This document shows, piece after piece, positions 52,506-61,922 of a DNA stretch of 64,000 nt. Position numbers and translations under genes: made by a program. The stretch is from Chitinophagaceae bacterium 26-R-25 (GTDB lineage: Bacteria > Bacteroidota > Bacteroidia > Chitinophagales > Chitinophagaceae): NCBI GenBank assembly GCA_029906195.1, contig JARWSJ010000001.1, positions 434,001-498,000 on the forward strand, given 5' to 3'. The stretch's first letter is position 1; each line of letters starts with the position of its first letter. The notes under the pieces were generated by a model that saw nothing but the letters and a program-made list of their open reading frames with translations, had not been told where the DNA came from and did no database searches.

Positions 52506-53699
52506 ATGACACAAAACGAACAGTATTACCAGGAACTACTTGCAAAATTTCTCGACAATCAATGCAGTCGGGAGGAATTGGAAGTGCTGTTGGATTTTTT
52601 AGCTAAAGATGAGGCAAACCCTCTTTTGTTGTCAGCGTTGCGTAAAGAACATAATGAGGATGCGCTGAGTGAAGATATTTCCCACGATGCGTCTGACAGG
52701 ATACTTGCTACTTTAATACAAAAGACGAACGCCCCGGGTATAATAACCATCAATAGAAGAAAAACATTCTTTTTGGTTGCTGCCGTTGTTGCTGCTATGT
52801 CGATCGGATTATTTTTTCTTGCTCCTCAATTCAGGTCAGGTCGTCCACCGGCAAACAGAATTAATTACACACAGCGGTTTAAAAATGATGTACAACCAGG
52901 AACCAATAAAGCCGTATTAACACTGGGCGATGGTTCTACAGTAAATCTTGACGATGCACAAAATGGAAGTCTTGCAAAGCAAGGAGGTACAGACATAATC
53001 AAGAAAGGAAACAGGTTATCATATAACGCCGCTCATACAGCAACTCAACAAATTGTTTTCAATACAATTTCTACACCACGCGGCGGGCAGTATCAGCTGC
53101 AGCTTCCGGATGGAACCATGGTATGGCTAAATGCAGCCACAACACTGAAATTTCCAACATCATTTTCCGGAAACGAGCGCAGGGTTGAGATCACTGGTGA
53201 GGCTTATTTTGAAGTAGCGCAAAACAGAAATGTCCCTTTTATTGTGTCTGTCAATGATGCTGAGGTACAAGTGTTAGGCACGCGTTTCAATGTGATGGCT
53301 TATAGCGATGAAGGTTCTGTCAAAACAACTTTACTCGATGGTGGAGTTAGGTTCAAGAGCCATGACGACAGCAGTGTATTAAAGCCAGGAGAACAATCTA
53401 TGTTGCTTCGCAACGGAAAAATAAAAATAAACAACGGGGTTGATATTGATGCTGTGATGGCCTGGAAAAATGGTATGATGAACTTTAACGACGCAGACCT
53501 CACAACGGTTATGCGGCAATTATCCCGCTGGTATGATGTAGATATTGTATACCAGAATGCTTCGTTCAATCAAACATTCATTGGCGAGCTTCCCAAAAGC
53601 TTAACACTGATGGATGTCTTGCAGGCACTGGAGCGCACCGGCAATCTTCGCTTTGGAATTGAGGGAAAAAAGATCATCGTATTGCCGGAACTAAAATAA
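52506..53699 (+). CDS. FecR-type anti-sigma factor (third locus)
   Basis: Inner-membrane anti-sigma factor of 397 residues. The cytoplasmic N-terminal part (about 1-80) binds sigma. A membrane helix follows (FFLVAAVVAAMSIGLFFLA), then the FecR domain (STPRGGQYQLQLPDGTMVWLNAATTLKFPTSFSGNERRVEITGEAYFEVA) and a DUF4974 domain (FNDADLTTVMRQLSRWYDVDIVYQNASFNQTFIGELPKSLTLMDVL). The ATG at 52506 is used; the frame extends only to a TTG before it. It should hold the sigma factor inactive until the STN domain of the next gene reports substrate. Confidence 0.93.
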   Translation: MTQNEQYYQELLAKFLDNQCSREELEVLLDFLAKDEANPLLLSALRKEHNEDALSEDISHDASDRILATLIQKTNAPGIITINRRKTFFLVAAVVAAMSIGLFFLAPQFRSGRPPANRINYTQRFKNDVQPGTNKAVLTLGDGSTVNLDDAQNGSLAKQGGTDIIKKGNRLSYNAAHTATQQIVFNTISTPRGGQYQLQLPDGTMVWLNAATTLKFPTSFSGNERRVEITGEAYFEVAQNRNVPFIVSVNDAEVQVLGTRFNVMAYSDEGSVKTTLLDGGVRFKSHDDSSVLKPGEQSMLLRNGKIKINNGVDIDAVMAWKNGMMNFNDADLTTVMRQLSRWYDVDIVYQNASFNQTFIGELPKSLTLMDVLQALERTGNLRFGIEGKKIIVLPELK

Positions 53700-53812
53700 A
53701 TCATAGGAAAGTTTAACTCCTCCGCCTTTGTGTATCATGAGCTCAATGGTGATGGGATAGTTATAGACATACTCGAACTTCTAAATTGTTTAACCAAAAG
53801 TAAACCAAGACT

Positions 53813-56800
53813 ATGCATTTGATTGTTTGCCAGAAATCCTTTGCGTCAAAGGATTCTTTAAAAATGCGCCTGCTGGTAAAATGTATGGCGATACTTCTTT
53901 GCGCCATGTGTCTTTCGGCGAAGGCGTTTACGCAAGGTATAACGTTGCATGAAAAAAACGCCAGCCTTGAAAAAATATTCAAGGAGATCAGGCGGCAAAC
54001 GGATTTTACGTTTATTGCCACCAAAGAACATTTTCAAAAATCAAAGCCGGTAACTATCTCAGTTACGAATGCTTCCTTAGAAAGCGTGTTGAAGCAGGCA
54101 TTCCAGGACCAGCCGCTTGAATTTTCCATCATCAAAAAAACAATCGTTGTTGAAAACAAAAAAGCATCGGCGGCGTCCTCGTCTCCTGCCGCTGTAGTTG
54201 CTATTGGTTCTTCTCCGGTCGTTATCATGGGAACAGTGCGGTCCGAAAAAGGTGAAGCCTTAGACGGTGCAACCGTTACGGAAAAAGGCCACACAGACAA
54301 TGCTACTCAAACTAAAGAAGACGGAAGCTTTATTTTAAAAGTTAAAAACCCGAATGCAACACTTGTAATCGGGTACATAGGTTATGCATCAAAAGAGATT
54401 AAGATCAAAGATGCACAAAGCTCCATTACCGTTGCCCTGGCAGTAGCAAATACGCTGGCAACGGATACTGTTGTTATCGTAGGATATGGCAGACAGAGAA
54501 AGCAAAGTGTTGTTGGTGCCATCTCGCAGGTAAAAGGAGAAGTGCTTGAAAGAACGGGCGGTGTGTCAAGTCTTGGTGCAACGTTGACAGGAAATCTGCC
54601 GGGCGTTATCACTGTTGCAACGCAGGGTACACCGGGCGCAGAAGATCCTAAAATATATATCAGGGGCCAGAGTACATGGAACAACAGTGATCCGCTCATT
54701 CTTGTTGATGGAATTGAACGTCCGATGAACAGTGTTGATATCGGTTCGGTAGAGAGTATTTCTGTTTTGAAGGATGCTTCTGCCACAGCTGTTTTTGGTG
54801 TGAAAGGTGCCAACGGTGTAATCCTCATCACCACTAAAAGAGGTAAAGACGGCAAAGCTGATATTCGCTTAACCGCCAATACCACCATGAAAGTGCCATC
54901 CAAGCTGGCCAGCAAATTTGACTCATACGATGCCATTAGAATAAGAGACATAGCGATCGAAAACGAACTCGGTACTTCTCCTGCATCATGGAACAACTAT
55001 GTGCCATATGCTGAGCTGGATAAATATAGAAATCCAGCGAACCAGGCAGAAGCTGAACGTTACCCAAATGTAGACTGGCAGGACCAGGTGGTTAAGAAAT
55101 ATGCTATGTCTTACAATGCCAATCTGAATATTTCAGGAGGCGCTCCATTTGTAAAATACTTTTCTTCCATTGATGTGCTGCACGAGGGAGACATCATTAA
55201 AAAGATCGCCAACGATAAGACCTATAGCCCGGGATATGGTTTTGACCGCATCAACGCACGTACGAACCTGGATTTTAATTTATCAAAATCTACTGTGCTT
55301 ACCACCAACCTCGCAGGCTCTTACGGTGTAAGGCAAGATGCATGGGGGCAGGACAGTTGGGAATACCGCATCTGGCAAAGTATCTACAACAACGCACCTA
55401 ACATTTACTATCCACGATATTCTGATGGTGGCTGGGGATACTATCCCGCAGAGCAGGTGTCCACTATCAACTCCCTTGCAACAATGGGAAACAATGGTGT
55501 TCGAAAAACAACAACAACACGCATTACAACAGACTTCACTCTTAAGCAAGATCTGGGCATGCTTGTAAAAGGACTTTCGGCAAAAGGACTTATCTCTTTT
55601 GATAATTCTTTCGTTTCGCAAGGCGGTATATATGATAATGGTACCATCCAGCAGGAGTACATCAATCCTGTAAGAGGAGATACTACGTATAGCCAGTACC
55701 TTGGAACCAACCAGTTTAACTGGGTTCCATATCATTGGACCACCAATGTCGACGCGGTGCAAAACGCTTCTACTTACCGCAAATTGTTTTACCAGGCTCA
55801 AATTGATTATTCGAGAAAATTTGGCTTCCATGACATAACAGCGATGGGATTGTTTAGCCGCGATAAGTATGCAACAGGAAGTGAGTTTAATCATTTTCGT
55901 GAAGATTGGGTGGGCCGTGTGACTTACAATTACGGACTAAAATATTTCGCAGAGTTTAACGGTGCATATAATGGATCTGAAAAATTTGGTCCTAACTATC
56001 GCTTCGCTTTCTTTCCTTCAGCGGCAGTTGGCTGGATGATCAGCAATGAAGCTTTTATGGCTAAAGTTCCTTTCATCAATACTTTAAAACTTCGCGGTTC
56101 TTATGGTAAGGTGGGTAACGACAACATTGCCAATCGCTGGCTGTATATGACTACGTGGACATACGGCGGAAATGCGCCACTGGGCGCTTCTCAGGGACAA
56201 AATAGTCCATACACATGGTGGTCAGAGGCACACACAAGCGTTGGTAACCCTGACATACATTGGGAAACAGTAACCAAAGCTGATATCGGTCTTGACTATT
56301 CGCTTTGGAACGGTTTGGTGTCCGGTAGTTTTGATGTGTTCAACGATTACCGCACAGACATTCTTTTGGATGGTGCAAGCAGGGCAGTGCCTTCTTATTT
56401 TGGTGTGCAACCTGCAACAGCCAACCTTGGAAAAGTTCGCAACAAAGGATATGAAATAGATCTTAGACTTAATAAAAACGTATCTAAGAATGTGAGAGTG
56501 TGGGCAAATCTTAGCATGACACATGCAAAGGACCAGATCATTGAAGCAGATGACCCGCAGCTGTTGGACGACTATCAGAAAAAAGCGGGAAAACAAATTG
56601 GCCAAGCATATTCATATGTAGGCAGTGGCTACTACAACACATGGGACCAGGTATATGGCAGCACTCGTTTAAACACTTACGACAATCAGAAATTGCCGGG
56701 CAATCTCAACATGATTGATTATAACGGAGATGGTGTTGTAGATAATAAAGATGTTGTACCTGCCGGTTATCCAGAGCGTCCTCAAAATACTTATAACGCT

Positions 56801-57238
56801 ACAATTGGCGTAGAATGGAAAGGGTTCAGTGCATTTGTTCAGTTCTATGGAGTGAGTAACGCCAACCGTTACCTGCAGTTGCTCAGCTTTGGCGGACAAT
56901 ATCATTATGACAACGTGTACAAACAAGGTTCTTACTGGTCACCTACCAACACAAATGCAGACATGCCCGTGCCACGCTATGCCAGTGTGATGCCATACTA
57001 CGGAACAAACTACCTGTATGATGGCTCCTTCCTCAGATTGAAAAATGCAGAGCTGGCCTACACATTTAAACTAACACAATTAAAAAGAATTGGAATTAAC
57101 GCCCTCAGAGTTTACCTGAATGGAGACAATCTGTTGTTGTGGACCAAAATGCCGGACGATCGTGAAGTGAGCATGGGCGCAGCAACTGCATATCCAACAA
57201 TCAGACGTTTTAACCTGGGTCTTAATCTAACGTTTTAA
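53813..57238 (+). CDS. STN-bearing SusC-family TonB-dependent transducer
   Basis: Outer-membrane transporter of 1,141 residues. After the leader (LLVKCMAILLCAMCLSAKAFTQ) comes an STN secretin/TonB signalling domain (about 42-115; ITLHEKNASLEKIFKEIRRQTDFTFIA). A carboxypeptidase-like domain (about 130-215), a plug with VVIVGYGRQRKQSVVGAI and SVLKDASATAVFGVKGANGVILITTKRG, and the barrel follow, ending RRFNLGLNLTF. The STN domain lets it signal to the FecR protein 114 bases upstream. A shorter start at 53864 (MRLLVKC) is possible. SusD follows after 11 bases. Confidence 0.95.
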   Translation: MHLIVCQKSFASKDSLKMRLLVKCMAILLCAMCLSAKAFTQGITLHEKNASLEKIFKEIRRQTDFTFIATKEHFQKSKPVTISVTNASLESVLKQAFQDQPLEFSIIKKTIVVENKKASAASSSPAAVVAIGSSPVVIMGTVRSEKGEALDGATVTEKGHTDNATQTKEDGSFILKVKNPNATLVIGYIGYASKEIKIKDAQSSITVALAVANTLATDTVVIVGYGRQRKQSVVGAISQVKGEVLERTGGVSSLGATLTGNLPGVITVATQGTPGAEDPKIYIRGQSTWNNSDPLILVDGIERPMNSVDIGSVESISVLKDASATAVFGVKGANGVILITTKRGKDGKADIRLTANTTMKVPSKLASKFDSYDAIRIRDIAIENELGTSPASWNNYVPYAELDKYRNPANQAEAERYPNVDWQDQVVKKYAMSYNANLNISGGAPFVKYFSSIDVLHEGDIIKKIANDKTYSPGYGFDRINARTNLDFNLSKSTVLTTNLAGSYGVRQDAWGQDSWEYRIWQSIYNNAPNIYYPRYSDGGWGYYPAEQVSTINSLATMGNNGVRKTTTTRITTDFTLKQDLGMLVKGLSAKGLISFDNSFVSQGGIYDNGTIQQEYINPVRGDTTYSQYLGTNQFNWVPYHWTTNVDAVQNASTYRKLFYQAQIDYSRKFGFHDITAMGLFSRDKYATGSEFNHFREDWVGRVTYNYGLKYFAEFNGAYNGSEKFGPNYRFAFFPSAAVGWMISNEAFMAKVPFINTLKLRGSYGKVGNDNIANRWLYMTTWTYGGNAPLGASQGQNSPYTWWSEAHTSVGNPDIHWETVTKADIGLDYSLWNGLVSGSFDVFNDYRTDILLDGASRAVPSYFGVQPATANLGKVRNKGYEIDLRLNKNVSKNVRVWANLSMTHAKDQIIEADDPQLLDDYQKKAGKQIGQAYSYVGSGYYNTWDQVYGSTRLNTYDNQKLPGNLNMIDYNGDGVVDNKDVVPAGYPERPQNTYNATIGVEWKGFSAFVQFYGVSNANRYLQLLSFGGQYHYDNVYKQGSYWSPTNTNADMPVPRYASVMPYYGTNYLYDGSFLRLKNAELAYTFKLTQLKRIGINALRVYLNGDNLLLWTKMPDDREVSMGAATAYPTIRRFNLGLNLTF

Positions 57239-57249
57239 AACAAAGCCGT

Positions 57250-59067
57250 ATGAGAAGATATTCGCATTTACTTATCAGGTGTTTTATTTTGATGGCTATA
57301 GTAAGCCAAACATCCTGTACAAAATATTTGGACAAAGCGCCCGGCGCAGATGTTTCACCAACGGATGCTTTCATCAACTTTACCAACTTCCAGGGTTTTA
57401 CCGAAGAGCTATATGCCTGCGTGCCGGAATTTACCAGCAAAACATGGGCGTGTGACTGGTTGTTGGGTGATGAGATAATTCACAAAACGGGAGTAACATG
57501 GTTGAACGAACAATTCGATAATGGCGATTCCTGGTCGTGGACAACCGGAGAATGGATTTCATGGTTGGATGCGCCAACTTACAACACTGATCCTACAACC
57601 GGCTTCGGTAAAGGATTGTGGCCCAACTCATGGTATGCTATTCACAAAGCAAACCTTGGCCTTGCTAACCTCGACAAACTGAACGGTACACAAGAAGAGA
57701 AGGATTTGATTAAAGGACAGTTACTATTTTTCAGAGGTTGGTTTCATTTTGAATTGATGAGTTACTGGGGTGGACTTCCTTACATAGACACCGTTTTAGC
57801 ATCGGGTGCCAAGTTGCAATTACCACGTCTTGATTACCAGACAATGGCAGAAAGTGTTGCTAAAGATTTAAGAGAAGCGGCAGATCTTTTGCCTACAAAT
57901 TGGGACAATACCACTGCCGGTAAAGCAACACTCGGCAAAAATCAACTGCGCCTTACAAAGATCGCTGCGCTTGGATACCTTGGAAAAAACTACTTGTATG
58001 CAGGCAGCCCGTTGATGAATCGCTCATCTAAAGGCAGTGCTACATTCAATGCAGACTATTGTAAAAAAGCAGCAGATGCATTTGCTGAATTATTGAAATT
58101 AGTCGACAATCAATCCACGTGGATCAAGCTGATAGACTTCCCGCATTACAGTAATTTGTTTTATACAAACGGAGGCAGTTTTATTCCTGGTTATCCTGAA
58201 GCAATTTTTCAAAATCCTGTTTACAGTTCATGGTTTGCCGGTTGCCCATGGGGACCGAGTTCCATCTTCGCTGAAGGAAATATTGGCGGTGGCTATACAT
58301 CTCCCAATGCACGTTTTGTAGAAAATTATGGCATGGCCAATGGCTTACCGATCGATGATCCTGCTTCTGGCTATGACCCTGCCAATCCGTGGGTTAACAG
58401 AGATCCGCGTTTTTATCATGACATCGTAGTAGACGGCGACCAGATCATAAAAGGATCTGCACCTGCAGATAAAGAAAAATACCGTTATGCTAATTTGTCG
58501 AATGGTGGCTACAGCCGCGATAATTCTTCTATCGGACGTACCGGTTATCTGTTGCGCAAGCTTACACCAATGACTTGCAATAACATTGACAATTTCCCCA
58601 ACAACTATTTACATGTGTCTTACATGCGTTTAGCTGATGTTTATCTTATGTATGCTGAAGCGGTATTGCAAGGTTATGGAACTGCTACAAGTGCAGGACC
58701 TAACTACATAACGGCGGAAGATGCTGTAAACGTGATCCGCACACGATGCGGTGCCGGAAAAGTAGGTGCACAATACGTAGCGAGCAAGGATAAATTCATG
58801 AATGAGATCATAAGGGAAAGGGCCATGGAACTGGGCTTTGAAGAAGAAATACGATACAACGATTTGCGCCGCTGGTTGCTTGCAGGAGATGTTAAATACA
58901 GAGAAAAAACGGCGATTGATTTTGACCGCGATGCAAATGGCAAACCGATCAACGTAAAAGAAAGGGTATTGATCACACGTAAGTTCGAGGATAAAAACTA
59001 TTGGTTACCGTTGAAGGTAAGTGATGTAAACCTTTATCCAACCTTTAATCAGAACCCGGGATACTAA
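57250..59067 (+). CDS. SusD/RagB-family lipoprotein (third locus, first pair)
   Basis: Surface nutrient-binding lipoprotein of 605 residues. The lipobox is SQTSC (acylated cysteine near residue 23). SusD features are LIKGQLLFFRGWFHFELMSYWGGLPYIDTVL, YLHVSYMRLADVYLMYAEAVLQGYG and IIRERAMELGFEEEIRYNDLRRWLLAGD, with the tail KVSDVNLYPTFNQNPGY. It is paired with the STN-SusC 11 bases upstream. Confidence 0.95.
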   Translation: MRRYSHLLIRCFILMAIVSQTSCTKYLDKAPGADVSPTDAFINFTNFQGFTEELYACVPEFTSKTWACDWLLGDEIIHKTGVTWLNEQFDNGDSWSWTTGEWISWLDAPTYNTDPTTGFGKGLWPNSWYAIHKANLGLANLDKLNGTQEEKDLIKGQLLFFRGWFHFELMSYWGGLPYIDTVLASGAKLQLPRLDYQTMAESVAKDLREAADLLPTNWDNTTAGKATLGKNQLRLTKIAALGYLGKNYLYAGSPLMNRSSKGSATFNADYCKKAADAFAELLKLVDNQSTWIKLIDFPHYSNLFYTNGGSFIPGYPEAIFQNPVYSSWFAGCPWGPSSIFAEGNIGGGYTSPNARFVENYGMANGLPIDDPASGYDPANPWVNRDPRFYHDIVVDGDQIIKGSAPADKEKYRYANLSNGGYSRDNSSIGRTGYLLRKLTPMTCNNIDNFPNNYLHVSYMRLADVYLMYAEAVLQGYGTATSAGPNYITAEDAVNVIRTRCGAGKVGAQYVASKDKFMNEIIRERAMELGFEEEIRYNDLRRWLLAGDVKYREKTAIDFDRDANGKPINVKERVLITRKFEDKNYWLPLKVSDVNLYPTFNQNPGY

Positions 59068-59101
59068 GAGCCAAAAGTTTTTAAAGCCAAAACGAGAATA
59101 A

Positions 59102-61897
59102 ATGAAAAAATCAATTATAAAGATATTTTTGGGTGGCTTGTGTTGCGGTGCAGTGTCTGTTGCAACAGCGCAAACCCCTAAACATGCCACTAACCTTGCA
59201 ACCGATTCTATTGTGAACGTTGCCTACCGCATCGTTCAAAAGAAAGATGTAGCCGGCGCTATATCTGTGTTGAACACGCCACAATATTTAGATAAAAACT
59301 ATGGCACTTATCCATTGGAAGGTGTAGACGCCATGATAGGAGGGAGCAACCTCTGGAGCCTCGGTAACGCTTTGGTATTGATCGATGGTGAACCACGTTC
59401 ACTGGGTGACATCACAACAAATGAGATTGCACAAATTACTTTTTTGAAAGGGGCCAATGCTGTTGTGTTATATGGAACTCGTGCAGCGAATGGTGTTATT
59501 CAAATTACTACAAAGCGCGGCAAAACTGGTGTGCATGGAAGTTCAGTGCGGGTGAATACTGGCATCAGTTCACCGAAATCATATCCTGATTATTTGGGTT
59601 CGGCAGAGTACATGTCTTATTACAACCAGGCATCGCTCAACGATGGCTTGCCTAAACTGTATGCCGATTCAACCATTCAAAAGTATGCAAGCCACTCCAA
59701 TCCATATCGCTATCCGGATGTGAATTATTTTTCTTCAGACTATCTGAAGAAATTCTATAACACATATTCCGCAAACGCAGAATTTACAAGTGGTACAGAG
59801 CGTGCACGCTTTTATGCGCTTGCAGGATTTCAAAGTCAGAACTCGCTACTGAATTTTGGAGAAGGAAAAAATGAACGCAATACACGTTTGAATTTGCGAG
59901 GTAACATTGACCTGAAGCTGAATTCTTTCATCAGCACTTATGTGAATGTTTCAACCGTATTTTCTACCAACAAGCGTGCATTGGGCAATTACTGGCAGCA
60001 AGCCGGTGTGTTGCAGCCTCAACAATTTGCGCCATTGCTGCCCATCAGTATGGTGTCTCAAACTTCAAAAGATGCACAAGCTGCGGTTAATGGTAGCCGC
60101 AACATCATTGAAGGAAAATATCTTTTGGGTGGTAACCAACAGTACCTTACCAATCCTATCGCGGATGTATATGCTGCCGGATATGATAACTTTACCAGCC
60201 GCCAGTTTCAATACACCAATGGCATTGATGTAGATCTTAAGAATGTGCTGAAAGGGTTGTCTTTTCATGGCCAGATGACAGTGGATTATTCAAACACTTA
60301 CGACGAAACGCTTAACAACACCTACGCTGTGTATGCGCCGGTATGGGCCAGTTTTGCAACAGGTGATTCAATAACTCAATTAACGAAGTACAATAAAGAC
60401 AGTAAGCCGGGCATACAAAATCTGGGCAACACATGGAGTGATCAACTCATTGATTTTGATATTCATCTTGATTATGTAAACACTTTCAAAGACAAGCACA
60501 ATGTATCTGCAATGTTATTGGCTGATGGCCTCAGACGCCGTCAGACAGGTGATTTCCAGTACAGAACAAATGCAAACCTTGGACTACAATTGAGTTACAA
60601 TTACAACCACAAGTATTACGCAGATTTCAGCGGTGCCGTTGTTAATTCTACAAAACTTCCCGTTGGTAAAAGAGTTGCATTTTCACCCACTGCCAACCTT
60701 GGCTGGTTGATAAATGAAGAAAACTTTTTAAAAAATAGTTCCTGGATAGATCGTTTGAAATTAGGTGCTTCCGGAGGTATCGTAAATACTGATCTTGACT
60801 TTAATAGTTACTACATGTATGATGCCGTGTATTCTCCGACTGCCTTCTATTCATGGTCGGACGGCACTTACGTAAGCCAGGCAACCACTATATCACGCGG
60901 CGAAAATTTGAACCTTACTTATGCGAAGCGCAAAGAAGTAAACTTCACAGTCGAAGGTTCTTTTTTCAAAAAGAAACTGAACTTGATTGCAAACCTATTT
61001 GCGATTAAAAAAGATGGTGTACCGGTTCAAAGCTATTCGCAGTACCCGAGTTATTTTGTTACGTCATTTCCTGTTACCTCATTTGTTCCTTACACGAATT
61101 TCCAGGCAGACAATTATCATGGTGCCGATTTTCAGTTAGACTACAATGAAAAAGTAGGCAATGTAAATATTACCGTAGGTGCTGCACTTACGATAGTGAA
61201 AACAAAAGCACTTAAACGCGATGAGTTGTACACAGATGCTTACAGGAACAGAGCTGGCAAACCTGTTGACGCAATTTTTGGTTTGCAAAGCGAAGGCTTC
61301 TTTGCAGATCAGAATGATATAAACACACATGCTGCGCAAAAATTTGCAGTGGTGAAACCAGGTGATATTAAATACAGGGATCAAAATGGAGACGGCATTA
61401 TAGACGAACGCGATGAAGTGTATATCGGTCGTTGGAACGGACCTGTAACAGGCGGTTTGAATGTAACCGTGCAATGGAAGGCGCTCTCTCTATTCGTGCT
61501 GGGTACAGGAAACTTTGGCGGCACAGGTATGAAGACCGGAAGTTATTACTGGGTGTCCGGTGCTACAAAATATTCTGATGTAGTGCGTAACAGCTGGACA
61601 GAGGCTACTAAGAACACAGCAGATTATCCGCGCCTTACCACTACCAGTGGCAGCAACAATTTCAGGAACTCTGATTTTTGGACCTATAGCACCAATCGGT
61701 TCAACCTAACTAAAGTGCAACTGACTTATACGTTGCCACAAAGCATCTTAAAAAATTCTTTCGTCAAAGGATTTAAAGCATACATAAGCGCCAACGATCT
61801 GCTTATGATTGCAAAGAATAAAGCGATCATGGAGTTGAACGTGGGTTCTGTGCCACAAATGAGGTTCTATAATTTCGGTATCAAAGGTGAGTTTTAG
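59102..61897 (+). CDS. short SusC-like TonB-dependent transporter without carboxypeptidase-like domain
   Basis: Transporter of 931 residues, about 150 shorter than its neighbours. A signal peptide (IFLGGLCCGAVSVATAQ) is followed by only about 55 residues before the plug, which reads GNALVLIDGEPRSLGDITTNEIAQITFLKGANAVVLYGTRAANGVIQITTKRG. The usual carboxypeptidase-like N-domain and the VVVxGYG start of the plug are missing. The barrel ends MRFYNFGIKGEF. It likely works with the SusD after it as a second channel for the same nutrient, relying on the first pair for signalling. Confidence 0.92.
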   Translation: MKKSIIKIFLGGLCCGAVSVATAQTPKHATNLATDSIVNVAYRIVQKKDVAGAISVLNTPQYLDKNYGTYPLEGVDAMIGGSNLWSLGNALVLIDGEPRSLGDITTNEIAQITFLKGANAVVLYGTRAANGVIQITTKRGKTGVHGSSVRVNTGISSPKSYPDYLGSAEYMSYYNQASLNDGLPKLYADSTIQKYASHSNPYRYPDVNYFSSDYLKKFYNTYSANAEFTSGTERARFYALAGFQSQNSLLNFGEGKNERNTRLNLRGNIDLKLNSFISTYVNVSTVFSTNKRALGNYWQQAGVLQPQQFAPLLPISMVSQTSKDAQAAVNGSRNIIEGKYLLGGNQQYLTNPIADVYAAGYDNFTSRQFQYTNGIDVDLKNVLKGLSFHGQMTVDYSNTYDETLNNTYAVYAPVWASFATGDSITQLTKYNKDSKPGIQNLGNTWSDQLIDFDIHLDYVNTFKDKHNVSAMLLADGLRRRQTGDFQYRTNANLGLQLSYNYNHKYYADFSGAVVNSTKLPVGKRVAFSPTANLGWLINEENFLKNSSWIDRLKLGASGGIVNTDLDFNSYYMYDAVYSPTAFYSWSDGTYVSQATTISRGENLNLTYAKRKEVNFTVEGSFFKKKLNLIANLFAIKKDGVPVQSYSQYPSYFVTSFPVTSFVPYTNFQADNYHGADFQLDYNEKVGNVNITVGAALTIVKTKALKRDELYTDAYRNRAGKPVDAIFGLQSEGFFADQNDINTHAAQKFAVVKPGDIKYRDQNGDGIIDERDEVYIGRWNGPVTGGLNVTVQWKALSLFVLGTGNFGGTGMKTGSYYWVSGATKYSDVVRNSWTEATKNTADYPRLTTTSGSNNFRNSDFWTYSTNRFNLTKVQLTYTLPQSILKNSFVKGFKAYISANDLLMIAKNKAIMELNVGSVPQMRFYNFGIKGEF

Positions 61898-61922
61898 TCT
61901 AACATTTCTACAACAAGTCAAT

